A stretch of 64,000 nucleotides of DNA from Tomocerus qinae (Eukaryota; Arthropoda; Collembola; Entomobryomorpha; Tomoceridae). Shown in pieces: positions 50,681 through 63,226 of the stretch; within the stretch, counting starts at the first letter, position 1, and each line of letters starts with the position of its first letter. The DNA lies in NCBI GenBank assembly GCA_020055645.1, contig CM034547.1:59956909-60020908 (forward strand). Reading direction: 5' to 3'. A program made the position numbers and the translations under genes. The notes below the pieces were generated by a model. It saw only the letters and a list, made by a program, of their open reading frames with translations. It was not told where the DNA came from and searched no databases.

Positions 50681-53600
50681 CTCTACGTTCACATTCCAAG
50701 TGGAGTATAATTACAGTAAACTATGAACCTTGTACTTGCTATGTCTAGAGTCACCGAATGTCTTTAAAGAGTCAATATTCCTATTTTTATATTTGTATTA
50801 ATTTTATATTTGCATTTGTACTTCATGGTGCTCTATTTTATACTATTTATACTGACAATATTCCTTTCCCTCTCTTTGGGTAGATACTTATACGTATATA
50901 TATATATTAGGTACTATTTTAAAGCAACGGAAATTATATGTGCATGTAAAGATTATTGTATCCAGCTTATGTGTTAAAGTCAGTCTAAGAATACACGAAA
51001 GAATTCACAGGATCGATATTGTAGTTGAACTCTACTTTGGAAAGATTTTATATTTCCCAGAAATTATTTTTTGTAATTGCAATTTTACTTAATTTATTCA
51101 AATACTGATAAACCAATAAAGCTGTTTGGATTCAATTTCATATCATGAATTTGTACTAATTATACAGAACAGTAATTAGACCTAGGCTGTTGTCGAGTTG
51201 TCTAGACTTTCCTATTTTCATAATTTCTGCAAGAAGCATCCCATACCTTATGGTGTAGTGTATAAAAATAAGCCAACATCAAAAGGGTGTGTGAAAAACA
51301 TCTTGTGTACAATGCATTAAGCATTATAATAACATTAGAAAATTATCTGGATATATAATGTGAATATAGATATGGTATAAACAGGATTATTATTGTGCGA
51401 AAATTTTAGTGCTCATACCGATCTCCTGGGATTGGGATAAATGAACACTTTTTTCATGAATTCTTCTAAAATTGACTGAAGTATATTCAGTACAATGATA
51501 GAATTCTGGAACGAAATTGTAATTAATAAACTTTCTTGTCCTAGGATTTTTCAAGGCTCTTAAATTTTATGGACTCAGTTTGATTCATAGAATCTGTTTT
51601 TCTGGAAGTAATTCCGTAAGTAGATAAGGTGGGAAACTCGTGTATTCCGATTTTGTTTACGTATCAAGCAGACAAAAAGTAAATCACTACTATATACGTA
51701 TAGGCACCCCCATGGGAAATGAGAAGCCACAAAACATGTTGTTTGTATTATTTTAAAACCTTTTTGAAGCACATGCCATTATTTTTATGCTTGATAGTTA
51801 TTATTATTACTTTTAACTACGTATTATTTTCCATCGCTGCCAAATTTTTCTAATGGTCAAGGCAAACAATAACTCTCCTGAATTTCCAGAAACTAAATAT
51901 CCTTGATACTATAATGCAATCCAAATTATAGTAATTACCATCGCATCATTAAGTATCTAAATGACGCCATAAAATTTTGCCCACGCTTTTTAGGCGATAC
52001 ATATTCATATTTTGTTTCTACTCCTCTGCATCTACATTGTACGTTATTTATAGGACACTTTTACCTAATTTCTAAAGAGGTCTTATATCAATTAATATTG
52101 AGCCGAATATCTATTTAGCAAAATAATATCAAAAGCAAGTCATAACCAAATCCATGTTTTTACATGGAAGAATCTTCTTTTGCTTAATTAATTTAAAGTA
52201 GATACTTAGTACCTGATGCCGAGGGAAGGATTGAAACTGAATTTCACATACCTGATTGTTGACTTTATCTTTGTGTATCTTTGCGTTCGCAGACGCTCTA
52301 ATTTGTAGTTCTCACTCACACTAAATACTCCACCGTATTATTTCGACGGTTAACTAGGTACAATGTATCTGTATGCATTTGGGTTACTGCAGTACTACAG
52401 TATTCCCTACAGCACGTTATTATTGCTTCCTATTAACAATAGACATGTAATCACATAGTAGGTAGTCTATAATGTTGGCTTTAAATCCTCTACACTCATT
52501 CAGCAATGAAAAACCTGCTTGTATAAGGTCAACCTATATTATACTCATTGCAAATGCCTAGGTTCAAATACATTGTAAAATAATCAGTCTCAATTCATTT
52601 TCTCTACATGTACTGAAGTGTAACTACTAAATCAGAGTTGATCAACCAGTAGCAGAACAGTATCCCTATTCAAGAAGAGAATATCTTTGCCAATCTTAAT
52701 TTCAAATTTGTGGACGGTGGACATTGAATAAGGTAAGATAAATTCAAATCTAAACTTTATTTACTTCAACATTCATTCCTATAAGTCTTTAAGAACCAAG
52801 AAATCCTGGATAAAGTATATAATCACATTTATATATAGTTTAAGAGGACTGATTACAAACTTAGCAAAAAATTATCTATAGTTCTCTTCTTTTTATTGAT
52901 ATACCACAAATGTAATCAAGTTTATCATAGTTTATCACTGTAACTGTAAATAGTCGTGCTGCTCGCTTGTTAATAATACTGTTCTCCGGCTGTTTGATAA
53001 AGGACATTGATGTTTTTAGTATCATCGTATCTTTCATGAACTCTTCATGAAATTACTACTGTCTAATAACTTTCAGTCATCGCGGTTTATTTATCCATAC
53101 ACATTTATCTCATTTTAAATAACTCTTCCAATCTGTCTGTTCAACAAGTCTGCAACAACACTATTCTGTTTTAAAAAGGTATTTTGGTGAAAATATACAT
53201 CTCAACTTAACCACAAGTAAAATCGCATCCTGTCTCACCACCAAGTAATTTTGACTATTTTACATCGAAAGTAATCTATATTTGTAGAATTGAATCTACG
53301 AATTGAATCTCCTCGTATATGATCAATTTTGTTACTTGCTAAAGTCGACAACCATTAAATTCGGAGATAAAACCACCCCGAATATTGTTTCGGCCACATT
53401 CCAACACTTTAACTGAAATTCAAACTCAATTTAAGACAAAAATTCTTTTGAGTGGTTGAAGGTTAATTTGCAAGTGGTACTAGTACTCAAGTAGTTTATG
53501 TAGTTGCCAAATGGTTTTCCTGGTTTATGGATTTTACCTCCAAAAGCTGGGATTTTTACAGATAAATTCGTAAATTTTTGCAACAAGTATATCGGAGTGA

Positions 53601-54062
53601 GTATATAAAAATTCCATACTTTCGACTTATCTCTAAATCTCTAATAATGATTAATGAATATTCCTGACGAGGTTATTCACAGAGTTCTCACTCACACACC
53701 ATTGCATTGAGCTCATAGTAAAAAACAGCGCAGCGGTATGACAAACGAGATTTGTTTATAAGCAAAGTATTGTACTATTATATTGTAAATAGTAAACAGT
53801 ATTGCAAAATTTCTAACATCTGGTTTTTACGATCATAAAAACTGGGAGCTTAATTGGAATTTAAAATGCCATGAATTTTCTGTCTTTTAGAGAAATAGAC
53901 TTTTGATATTATTTCACCCATTATTACCTATAGTAGTACATACATAATAATAAAAACAATATACCTAATTATAATGTTAATATTTTTTATATTTTAAGTT
54001 TGAAAATTTCAGACCAAGGCCAAAGTATACATTGCTGATTGACAGTCAAATTCCTTTACATA
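50681..54062. other. Long intergenic region, no gene recognised
   Basis: 3' UTR of SEC14-like copy 7 to AATAAA at 51115, then ~2.9 kb of AT-rich DNA with no frame above ~65 codons that looks like protein. Confidence 0.6.
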
Positions 54063-55499
54063 ATGATTTGTGTTGAAGATGACAGGGAAAAGACTATTTT
54101 AGAAAAGGTAAGAATTTAAATGTTAATAGTCTTAAACAAGTACTATTGTCTATAATAAAAGAACCTACATCTCAGTATGAACAGTTTGTTTTTATGGGCT
54201 AACATAGGCTTGATTTTTGTTATTACCAATTTTCAGTTTAAGGTTAAGACGGAGGATTTACACGTGGATGATATTACATGCCTTCGATTCCTCCGTGGTA
54301 CGTTTCGCAAATGCCAATTTATTAATTATTACCTAATAAACTTCAGGTTTACCACTTTGTGAAAATAACCGTTCAACAACATAAAAATTATTACTATATT
54401 GACCAATATTCGATCTTAATTTCACAGCAAGAGACCATGACCTTGGTAAAGCTGAAGATATGTTGAGAAAAGTAAGGCGTAGGCAAAAAAATATAATAAC
54501 ATAATCTGTTTTGCTTTTGTGCTGGTATATACTTTGCTACAATAGATTTAGTTTAGTTTTTACTATTATGCATTTTTTATATACTTTCAGTCACTCCAAT
54601 GGAGGCTGGATAATGACATTAACTCTTTTGCGAAATGGATTCCCCCAAAAGTTTTAGCAGATTATGGTGTAACTTTTAGCTTTACAGGACATGACCATGA
54701 TGGAAGACCGGGTATAAATTAATAAATTAATTCATACTTTCATTATAATATTTATTTACTAATTTTTCAATAGTAAACCAATTTGAAATTGTCAATTGCC
54801 ACCTTCATAAAAAATGGGAATGTAATACCATTCTGATCATGTAGTAATAAAACATTAATGACTGTGTGTGTGTTCCAGTGATTTTCCTACAATTAGGCAA
54901 ATTCAATGCAAAAGATCTAATTGAAGCTGGACACAAAGAAGAATTAACACAATTTGTCTACCATCTTTTGGAGTCATTAATGAAATTCATTGGGCAGAGC
55001 AGCTGTAGCCAGTGTACCGCAGTACTGGCAATGGAAGAACTAAGCATGAGACAACTCCTTCACATGGAGAGTAAGCTAAAAGCTAATACAAAATGCAAAA
55101 CTAACAAATTCAAAGCATTCTAAATAATAAATATGTCTATTATTAAATGCCACTTCATCAGTATAGCCTTTTGGTCTATTTCAGCCATGTCAACTTTGTA
55201 CGGTGGATTTCAAAACCTGGAGGCAAACTACCCCGAGATTTTAAAACATTTGATTGTTGTGAATGGTAAGTTATAATTTATGTAAATCAGTTTGGGTATG
55301 GTGGATGGATTATAATTCTATTCTACAATTTGAAAATGCAGCTCCTTGGATATTTTCAATTGGATTCAACTTTATAAAACCCATATTATCGAAGCACACA
55401 ATGTCAAAAATTCAGATATTTAGTTCGGACAAAACCAAATGGATAAATGCGCTGACAAAAATAATGCCTAAGGAGTCAATTCCAGCTCACTACTATTAA
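54063..55499 (+). CDS. SEC14-like CRAL-TRIO lipid-transfer protein, copy 8
   Basis: Seven coding exons: 54063-54107, 54237-54297, 54428-54471, 54591-54711, 54879-55070, 55185-55265, 55342-55499; 233 residues. The 192-nt and 81-nt exons are uncut, as in copy 3. The start MICVEDDREKTILEK fits the family. Motifs: TCLRFLRARDHDLGKAEDM, GHDHDGRPVIFLQLGKFNAK, a Cys-rich stretch GQSSCSQCTAVLAMEEL, NYPEILKHLIVVNAPWIF, FNFIKPILSKHT, ending SIPAHYY. It shares GH-D-x-D/E-GRPV, HLLES and KP-ILS with copy 7, its likely nearest relative. AATAAA at 55656-55661. Predicted cytosolic carrier of phospholipid or similar ligand. Confidence 0.93.
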
Positions 55500-56530
55500 T
55501 AATTTGTATTACTATTGTATTATTTCAGAGGATACGGAAAGGAGGGTTATGTAATATGTGTGTCGCCAATATAGGATTTTATAACATAGAATCCAGAAAG
55601 GTGTGGGTGCTATGCTAATTGAAGTCATTGTCTGTCTAGAATTTTTGCTTAGCGAAATAAACGTACAATATTTTCAACTTAATCACCTATCTAATCAAGA
55701 ATTCCCCCAAACTATGTCTGCTCTACTTACAGTCAACACGCCTAAGTAAGAGTTAAAGCACTAATACACACACGGCTTTGCTTGCATGACAATAATAGTG
55801 ATCCTCTATGGATTCCGGCTTATTAGGGAAGTTCTTTTAACACATCTGCACTCACTGTTACACATTTGTATGTCAGAATGTGAGTTAAATATGGATATTA
55901 GTTTCCTATGCTCCTTTTGCCATAATAATCTTTAGTTAGAGTCACAGGGTACGGAAATGAAGTGTTTAAAGTTAACCTATAACGATTTTTGGTTGGTTTT
56001 AATCAATTCGATGACAAATGTTGATAATATATTTATTAAGTGCAGGTGGTATGGCTCGATAACTAGGAGGTAAAAGAGTAACCAAATGAGACACCAAGTT
56101 GACAATAATCTATGTTTATTAGCTTAACCCAGTTTTGTATGCATACAAACATCTGGAAAGCAAAATTCTCGAGGGACCCCGGACCCGCCCGGGTAGTATG
56201 TTTCGTGTCCGTCTGTCATTAGATATATAAGTCTATAAGTGTACAAATATAGTCGAAGGTATAAAATACGATATGTAGATTACGTTTAATAGCATTCAGG
56301 AGAAAAACCTTTTTGTATGGTTTCCCTGGACTGATTGAAACATTTTTGGGTATTGTGCACCATTCTCATTTACTTGCGTGCTGGAAGAGACATTATTTCT
56401 GTCAACATTCTGATAGAGAAATAATTCCCCACTCAATGTACTACGTAACTGAATCAATATTATTTTTAACAATACAACTTTGTACATAATTTTCTGTGAC
56501 AATATAGGCCATCTTAATTTTCCCTAATAA
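55500..56530. other. Intergenic region between copy 8 and the EB/EGF-like gene
   Basis: AATAAA at 55656-55661, then AT-rich sequence. A short GC-rich palindromic patch (GGACCCGCCCGGG, 56181-56193) stands out against the background. The promoter of the next gene should lie in the last few hundred bases. Confidence 0.55.
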
Positions 56531-57655
56531 ATGATGCATTTACTACTTGAAATAACTACTCTTACTTTTGTATTCGGAATACCTTTTGCTACTTCTCAAG
56601 AAGATAATCAAGAAGCTTGTTTGTTTGGAGAAAACTGCGAGTCGTGCACTTGTGATATCAACCGCTGTTTAATTTGTAACTCTGATAGTTACTGTGTTTG
56701 TTTTGAAGGAATGCATTACGACCAATATAACAGTTCTTGCGTATTAAGTAATAATTTGGAGATTGCAGATATTAAGTGTCCAGATAATCCTCTGGGTTAT
56801 GGCGAACGGTGTAGCAACTCGATTCCAAATTGCCGGTTTTGTGACGGAGATTTGGAATGTATTGACGGGATGTGCAATTGCAAACAAGGAGCTTTCTACA
56901 AGATGTCAGAAAAGAAATGCTACGTCTACCCGGGAGAAAACTGCTCAAACTCTATCTGCATGGAAAATTCACATTGCGTAGAAGGGACTTGTAAGTGCAG
57001 AAAACATTTCTTACAAGATCATCACAAGTGCTTACTGGGTTATAATGCAACTTGCCGTAAATATCACAAATGCCACCGTGGAGTTCATCTGGAGTGCATA
57101 AAATCTGTTACGATTGTTGCTGAACGCAAGAAAAAGAATAGAAAATTGAATTCGTGGAGGTGCAAATGCATTGGCGAAGGAGAAATGTTCGTCTGGTCGA
57201 AAAATCAAGAAAGATGCATCGCTCTTCATGGAACTCGGTGTAATAAGGATAAAGATATTTGTATCATCAATTCAGTTTGTAATCCAAACTCTTCAAGATG
57301 TGAGTGTTTGGAAGGATTTGCTCCAGTTAAAAATAGATGCCTACAGAAATGTGGTGGGTACAGAAACAAAAATTATACAGAAAATTGTGGACAATTTAAA
57401 GTTTGTAAAAATAATATCTGTTCTTGTGAGCTTAGTCAGATGGTTTATGATGACTGTGGCGACTGTCAAATGCCATTAGGACACAAATGTGGGAGTGAAT
57501 CAAAAAATTATACTTGTGACAGTGGATTGATTTGTAGTTCTACTTGTGGAAAATGCGCCTATCCTGATAGTCCCCCTTGTACATCTTCCGGAGTGTATTT
57601 ATCTATACTCCTCTCAACAGCCTTAGCTTCTATATTGGTGTCCGTGATAAGATGA
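56531..57655 (+). CDS. Intronless Cys-rich EB/EGF-like protein, probably GPI-anchored
   Basis: Single open frame of 374 residues; ATG at 56531 or 56534. A signal peptide (MHLLLEITTLTFVFG, cleaved near ATSQ) leads into a long extracellular part of repeated cysteine modules such as CICNSDSYCVCFEGMHYD, NSVC and CECLEGFAPVKNRC. The spacing resembles arthropod EB modules and EGF-like domains. Six N-glycosylation sequons (for example YNSSC, YNATC, NYTEN). It ends with a small-residue region (PPCTSSG) and a hydrophobic tail (VYLSILLSTALASILVSVI) with no cytoplasmic domain, as for a GPI-anchor signal; a C-terminal membrane anchor is the alternative. Likely a cell-surface adhesion or recognition protein. 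No introns, unlike its neighbours. AATAAA at 57672-57677. Confidence 0.88.
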   Translation: MMHLLLEITTLTFVFGIPFATSQEDNQEACLFGENCESCTCDINRCLICNSDSYCVCFEGMHYDQYNSSCVLSNNLEIADIKCPDNPLGYGERCSNSIPNCRFCDGDLECIDGMCNCKQGAFYKMSEKKCYVYPGENCSNSICMENSHCVEGTCKCRKHFLQDHHKCLLGYNATCRKYHKCHRGVHLECIKSVTIVAERKKKNRKLNSWRCKCIGEGEMFVWSKNQERCIALHGTRCNKDKDICIINSVCNPNSSRCECLEGFAPVKNRCLQKCGGYRNKNYTENCGQFKVCKNNICSCELSQMVYDDCGDCQMPLGHKCGSESKNYTCDSGLICSSTCGKCAYPDSPPCTSSGVYLSILLSTALASILVSVIR

Positions 57656-60600
57656 ACAACACATATCCAATAATAAATGATTCTCACAAAAATTATAGTA
57701 TTAATAAGTCGTCTAAAAATAGTTTAACATTCATATATAAACTTTATAATCGTTTATTTATTAGCATAATACAAAATATTGAATCATTTGACTTTAACTG
57801 TTAAGTTTGGTAATATTTTAGAACCCCAATCAAACATGACCTTCTGCATACACTATCGGAAAGATTAAAGAGTTATTTAAATTAACATCGACGAAACAAG
57901 TGTAGCCTATTATAATAGTACATTCACAATCTTCAGAGATGTTCATCAAAACCGGAACTATATTGTACACAGATAAATTCAGTACGGGATTGTCACACGA
58001 CTCTTCATGAGCTATATGTAGTTAATCAAGTTTATACCATCTTTTATGCCATAAGATCAACATTCTGATATTACTATTTCACTGTTCTACATTTTTGACT
58101 TCAGGTCAAGGACAGCCTGTTAATCATTTTACCATTAGCATCCTGCCCACAGCAATTACATTCACGTTGGCGCCACTCTGCGAGATGTTAAAACATCTTT
58201 CTAGTGACCACTGAACAAAAATAATAATAGTAATGTAAGTTTACGTGTATAGAAATTGTAAGCAATAGCCCCTTGTGAATGCCATGTCAATTTTACATAA
58301 TGGGTGTCAAGTATACCTAAGGTACACCTTCTGAATGTTAAATATTTTACTAGTTCTTATCTAAAATGATAATCCACATGTTTTTGGGTACGACAAAGAC
58401 ACCTAAACATAATGATGTTCTGTTTAGGTAAATGATAATATAAGCTGAGGGTTAATGAAAGTTGTAATTCAAGCAGCTTTGCTGCAAGGATTAATGAAGG
58501 TGCGTGAGCTGAGATGAAAACATTCAATGACATGATAAATGCACACACTACTTATCCTACATTTATAACCACATGTATATAACCATCTTCACCTACACGT
58601 GTATTTTCTACTTTTAAAAGTTAACAACTGAAAAGGTATGCCAGATGTACTTATTCTAAAAATAAACTGTCAGACAGAGTTTTGATGACTATCTCTTTAT
58701 TTCCCAAATAACAGAGTATTTACACACAGCTTAAGTTTTAAATTACTTGTAAGGTACTCATTAGGAGAAATTTTTGACAGCTACACTTGAACTCGAATGA
58801 TACTTATGATTATGATGATAATAATATTAACATTTGTAAGTAAATATTTTAAATTTTAATATTACTATATGGATTGTAACATAACGTTAAATTAACTATA
58901 TTTAAATCTATCTTTAAAGAGTCAGTTATTTTAGAAAAAGCTTATTACAGATACAATTGAAAGCAACTAGGTGTTTAAGTAAAAATTGTTTGCCGAAAAA
59001 TAATGCAAACATATTTGATGACATTTGATTGTTCATTCTAGCATTGCAAAGACTTACAATAAATTCATATTCCTTGAAACTGAAGATCTTCTATTTGAAT
59101 ATTTAGATAAAGTGTGAGGACAACCACCTTCATTGCTTACTGTCTTGCATTGAAACGTCATTTATCAATTAGAATAAAAAGACGAAGGGTCATAAACTTG
59201 AGTGTACAAAGGTCAGTTCTAAGGTAGCTATTTCTTAACAGTTAATAGTTCTTCTTGCGTTGTGCTGGGAAAACGAGCGCAGTTACCATTTCCACTTAAC
59301 ATATCCGTGTGAATAAAGACAAAGCATAATGTCGCAGTGTTACATAGTGCACTAAATAGTTTTATAACTCCGAAGTAAATATATGGAGATTTTCTGTAAA
59401 ATTAATAAATACCAAATTGATTCTGTTTTAGACTACAGAATAAAGCTCAAAGATAGGTATTTAAATTATCTCATCATCCTCATTTACTGCATATTGCCTA
59501 TCTAAGTATTTATCACTTGGGTCACGCTCACGCGTTCTGGGCTGGGATGCCAAATATTGTTCAATTTAGTAGTTTATAAAGGGACTCCACTTACAGATAA
59601 AACTTGTTTACATTTCTGCACACACTGTTCATTATACTCTGTGTAGTTAAAATAGATATGCTCCTTAAGCATGGTGGCTATGTTTTCAATCATCCTTTGT
59701 TTATATGGAATTCATTGACCATTAAATCGCATATCTCTAAGCAATATCTCATCTGTCTGTATCGTAGTGAACTCAATTCAATCCATATAGCTGGAGGCGT
59801 TTATTTGACTTAAGTTGTATTATTATGAGTTAGAATGTACAGCAATGCATAGTAATTTCCATCATCCAAGGACCCAGCCACCAACCATCACTAAAGACCT
59901 AAATGAGATTGCATGAGAGATGACAATGCAAAAAAAATCTGCATTCATAACGTGATTACAATATGCAGGATTAAAACCACGAAAAACTCTATACAAAATA
60001 AACACAAAAAATGAACTCAAAACTAATTGAAAGCAGCACAAGACTGAACCATTAGTGAATGGAAAACTTACTTAGAACGTAAACAGTCTTGGATTTCTTG
60101 CACTCAACACGACCAAATAAACCATCATTATCATCGCTGGAAACTTGTTTTGACTCTACACTAAAGCTTTCGATTTCAGTTCAGCTGCTGGTAAATACAA
60201 TTTAATCTGTGTTACGCAAACATTCTGCTTTGTTAATATAGTGTACATAACTACAAATACTACGCTTTTGGCTTTTGCGTTTGTAGACGTCCCATAAGCA
60301 CACAGTAGTGTATCCGAATGGAAAAGAGCCTCTGCATTGAAAGAACATCTTGGAGGAACATTTTCGCCAATAAAATGACACAGTAGTTGGTCCGATTCTC
60401 AAATAGCGTTGGAGCTATCAAGAAAAAAAATCTAGAACTTTGGAAAATGAAATGTATGAGGAATATGTCAGGAAATGGATAAGATAAATCAGTAGCGCAG
60501 GATTTTTTATGCTGTAAGCATAGTAAAGCATCAGTTTGAAGCTTCAATACATTTTGTCACTACTTCCAATGTTCCAATCCCCAAGTATCTCATTCATTGC

Positions 60601-62738
60601 TTCTATCTACACTCGAGAAATAAATTTTCATCACAAAATAAATATTACTTATACACATCTATATTAGATTTTGGTCTGAAATTAATATTATAGACCCTTC
60701 AGTATAGTTACTATAAGAAATCAGAATTTAAATTGGACTAATTATTATTTAGTATTGATATTGTTACCTATTGAGATTCAGTATAATTATACAGCACCCA
60801 TTGGCACGCTTTGTACAGTGTCGTATAGGTAGACACTGTCTTATACAGAACTTCACAACTACAAAAATTATATCGTATGAAAAAGTAGCTTTGTACATCA
60901 ATATCCGCGTAGAGAAGTACTACAAGTTTCCACATTCAGTTTTATGACGCAAGCCAAAGTCCAAAGTTAAGGTTATTCGAGTCTCATAATAAAATGGTCT
61001 ATGTGGCACAATGTAAACTTTGTTTGGCGATTCCAACCACTATGAGTCGACGAGTAGGAATTCTTAGTAGAGTTATCGATATCAAGGTTTTATACAGAGT
61101 ACAATAGTATATACCTACATAGGTCATTGCATAACACCTTTATAATCTATAGGAAAAAACAATTAAAATACTAAACAGTATATACAAGTACATATTATAG
61201 TGCAGAAGCAGAAAGTAAGTGCTACATAACGTTTATATGAATATTATTTACTTTGTATGAAGAGTTTTGCGACTAATTATTTTGTGATATTAATTAATAA
61301 CCTTTAAACCTATTGCTAACAATTGACCGTGGCCAGATTGTACTCGTGGTGACTTTTTACCTCGTGCATTATGTTAGCTATCATAGTTTATCATATAGAT
61401 ATTGTGCTTATCTCTATTGTAGAATGAATTATGCTTATATTATTGTATATAGGCAAGAAATTTGTTATTGTTTACTTGTGAATCATCATAAGAAATTGGT
61501 TAGTGCAGATTGTAAAGATTTTTTGAGTGTAAAATACTTTTAGAGTGTAATGAGAAAAGATGAGGGGCTAATTACATAAAGATACCTTTTATCATTAGTG
61601 TTCCCTTATATTATGCACTATATATCTCTTAAGGATTTATGATTTAGGATTCATGGTCATCCAGACCAAACTACTTTGTGGTCTAACATTGAAAAATATA
61701 TTTCGTAGAAGTTACAAAGTCAAGAGAAGGGGAGCAGTGAAAAGTGAGATGACTAGCAAATCTCTCATGCAGTCAAAGTAAGTAAAATCTTGTAGAATCT
61801 CTGCAAAGTTGTCTAAGAACAAGTGCCTTGAACACAGCTCTAATGAACAACTGAACAACTACTCCACTAACGTCAGCAAAATCTGAGGATGCAAACAGAT
61901 CTAAAAAATGTATTAGGATGGGTACCTGTACTACCAAACATACTCAGTAGTACACATTACTAGTGCATCTTATTATATAATAAATACGTCTAGCTAAGTA
62001 TGTCTGGTAAATGAAGAGAGATGCCTACTGCTTATACTACTACTACTAGTTTCATCGCTGTACATTGGTAGCTCCTATCTTCATTGTCTATTATAGGTAT
62101 AAGAAAGATTTGTCTCACTCCTTATTATATAACTGTGGACAATGAGCAGGTGGGGAAATACGAAATACGCAATTCAAATTATACTTAGGATACTTATCTT
62201 CCGTTCGATTACTAAGTACAGAGGGACTCCTTTACTACGTACATCTGCATTTCTTACAGTCATCGACATAATCCTTGCAATTGCTTAATAGTCTTATCCC
62301 ATAGAAGTTGAACCCATGTTTTACGTGCAGGTAAATAAGGATTTATACTCACTTAGGTATTAAGTAATTCCTATCCGAGTAGGTGCTGTAATTGCAGGAG
62401 AGGATTACACATTCCGTGGTGTTCAGCACTCTCAGTCAGAACTAACCATCGGGCAAAAAAAAACGTGTTCGTACTCATAGACAGTACATCGTGTGTTGTA
62501 TATTATGGACTGGCTTAAATCTTGTGAGAGTTTCTTTACAAACTGTGACGAGTGTATAATATGTAAATAATATAAGAATGCTGCATATATAGTCAGCATA
62601 CATTGTAAGTATATGGAATGGTAGTAGGATGTTATCTGAAAGCATATCATTCCTGTCTGAATTTATTTATACTTGTACAGACGATAATACTATGTGAATG
62701 TGTACAGATAGTGGAATAAAGTCAATTCGGTATTCAGT
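57656..62738. other. Long intergenic region, no gene recognised
   Basis: About 5 kb of AT-rich DNA. A pair of overlapping minus-strand frames at 60202-60547 (up to 95 codons) is the densest open stretch but has no domain I recognise. A minus-strand AATAAA (TTTATT, 62663-62668) may end the minus-strand gene at its right. Confidence 0.5.
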
Positions 62739-62926
62739 CCTTGCCACAGCACATTACATTCTCACTTTCCTGAAATGGTAGCTGCCTCGCATTGCCTAAA
62801 GAGTTTACAGTCCAAGAAGCATTGTCACAATTAACTTCAGCTTCCGACACAGTTAAAAAATTACCGTGGTAATTGTGCACCTTTATGGTAAACTGCATTG
62901 GACCTGAAATAATCTCTGCAAAATTA
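62739..62926 (-). CDS. Possible 3' exon of an unrecognised minus-strand gene
   Basis: On the minus strand, AATTTTGCAG is followed by an open frame of about 60 codons ending in TGA. It reads GPMQFTIKVHNYHGNFLTV, then SEAEVNCDNASWTVNSLG and ends ESENVMCCGKD. The composition is protein-like, with four cysteines and beta-strand character. It would follow the exon at 62994-63161, but the phases agree only if the acceptor is GCAGAG rather than GCAG. An AATAAA lies ~70 bp downstream on the same strand. The family is not recognised. Confidence 0.35.
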
Positions 62927-62993
62927 CCACAATTAATTGTCTATTTTGCTTTATGGACTAACATGTCTACGTAAGGCAGTGCCATGTTACAAC

Positions 62994-63161
62994 CGTTTTC
63001 GTGATTTCTGTCTCTATCATTGCAATCCTTCTGCTGATTTCCGAAACAACTTTCCAGTTTCGTTCCAACTGTTGTTTATCGTTTGCTAAGTAATCCAAGT
63101 GTCTCTGTGTAACAATTCTCATTTTGTGTTTGAGGCAGCTTAAGACTCTTAAGTCCTCAAT
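62994..63161 (-). CDS. Possible internal exon of an unrecognised minus-strand gene
   Basis: On the minus strand, TTTGTCTTCACAG leads into 56 codons with strong helical character: LRVLSCLKHKMRIVTQRHLD, LANDKQQLERNWKVVSEISR, IAMIETEITKT, followed by a GTTGTA donor. Charged and hydrophobic residues alternate as in a coiled coil. The acceptor and the composition argue for a real exon. Upstream exons would have to lie to the right, antisense to SEC14-like copy 9 or past the window edge. No family is recognised. Confidence 0.42.
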
Positions 63162-63226
63162 CTGTGAAGACAAACCAAAGATTCAAACAATTTCATTCAA
63201 AAGAAATTTATACAGACATAGTCATA

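Noticed and set aside
60202-60547. Two overlapping minus-strand frames of 66 and 95 codons
   Set aside because: No recognisable motif, no splice partners, and a shift between frames; at most a decayed fragment that I cannot name.
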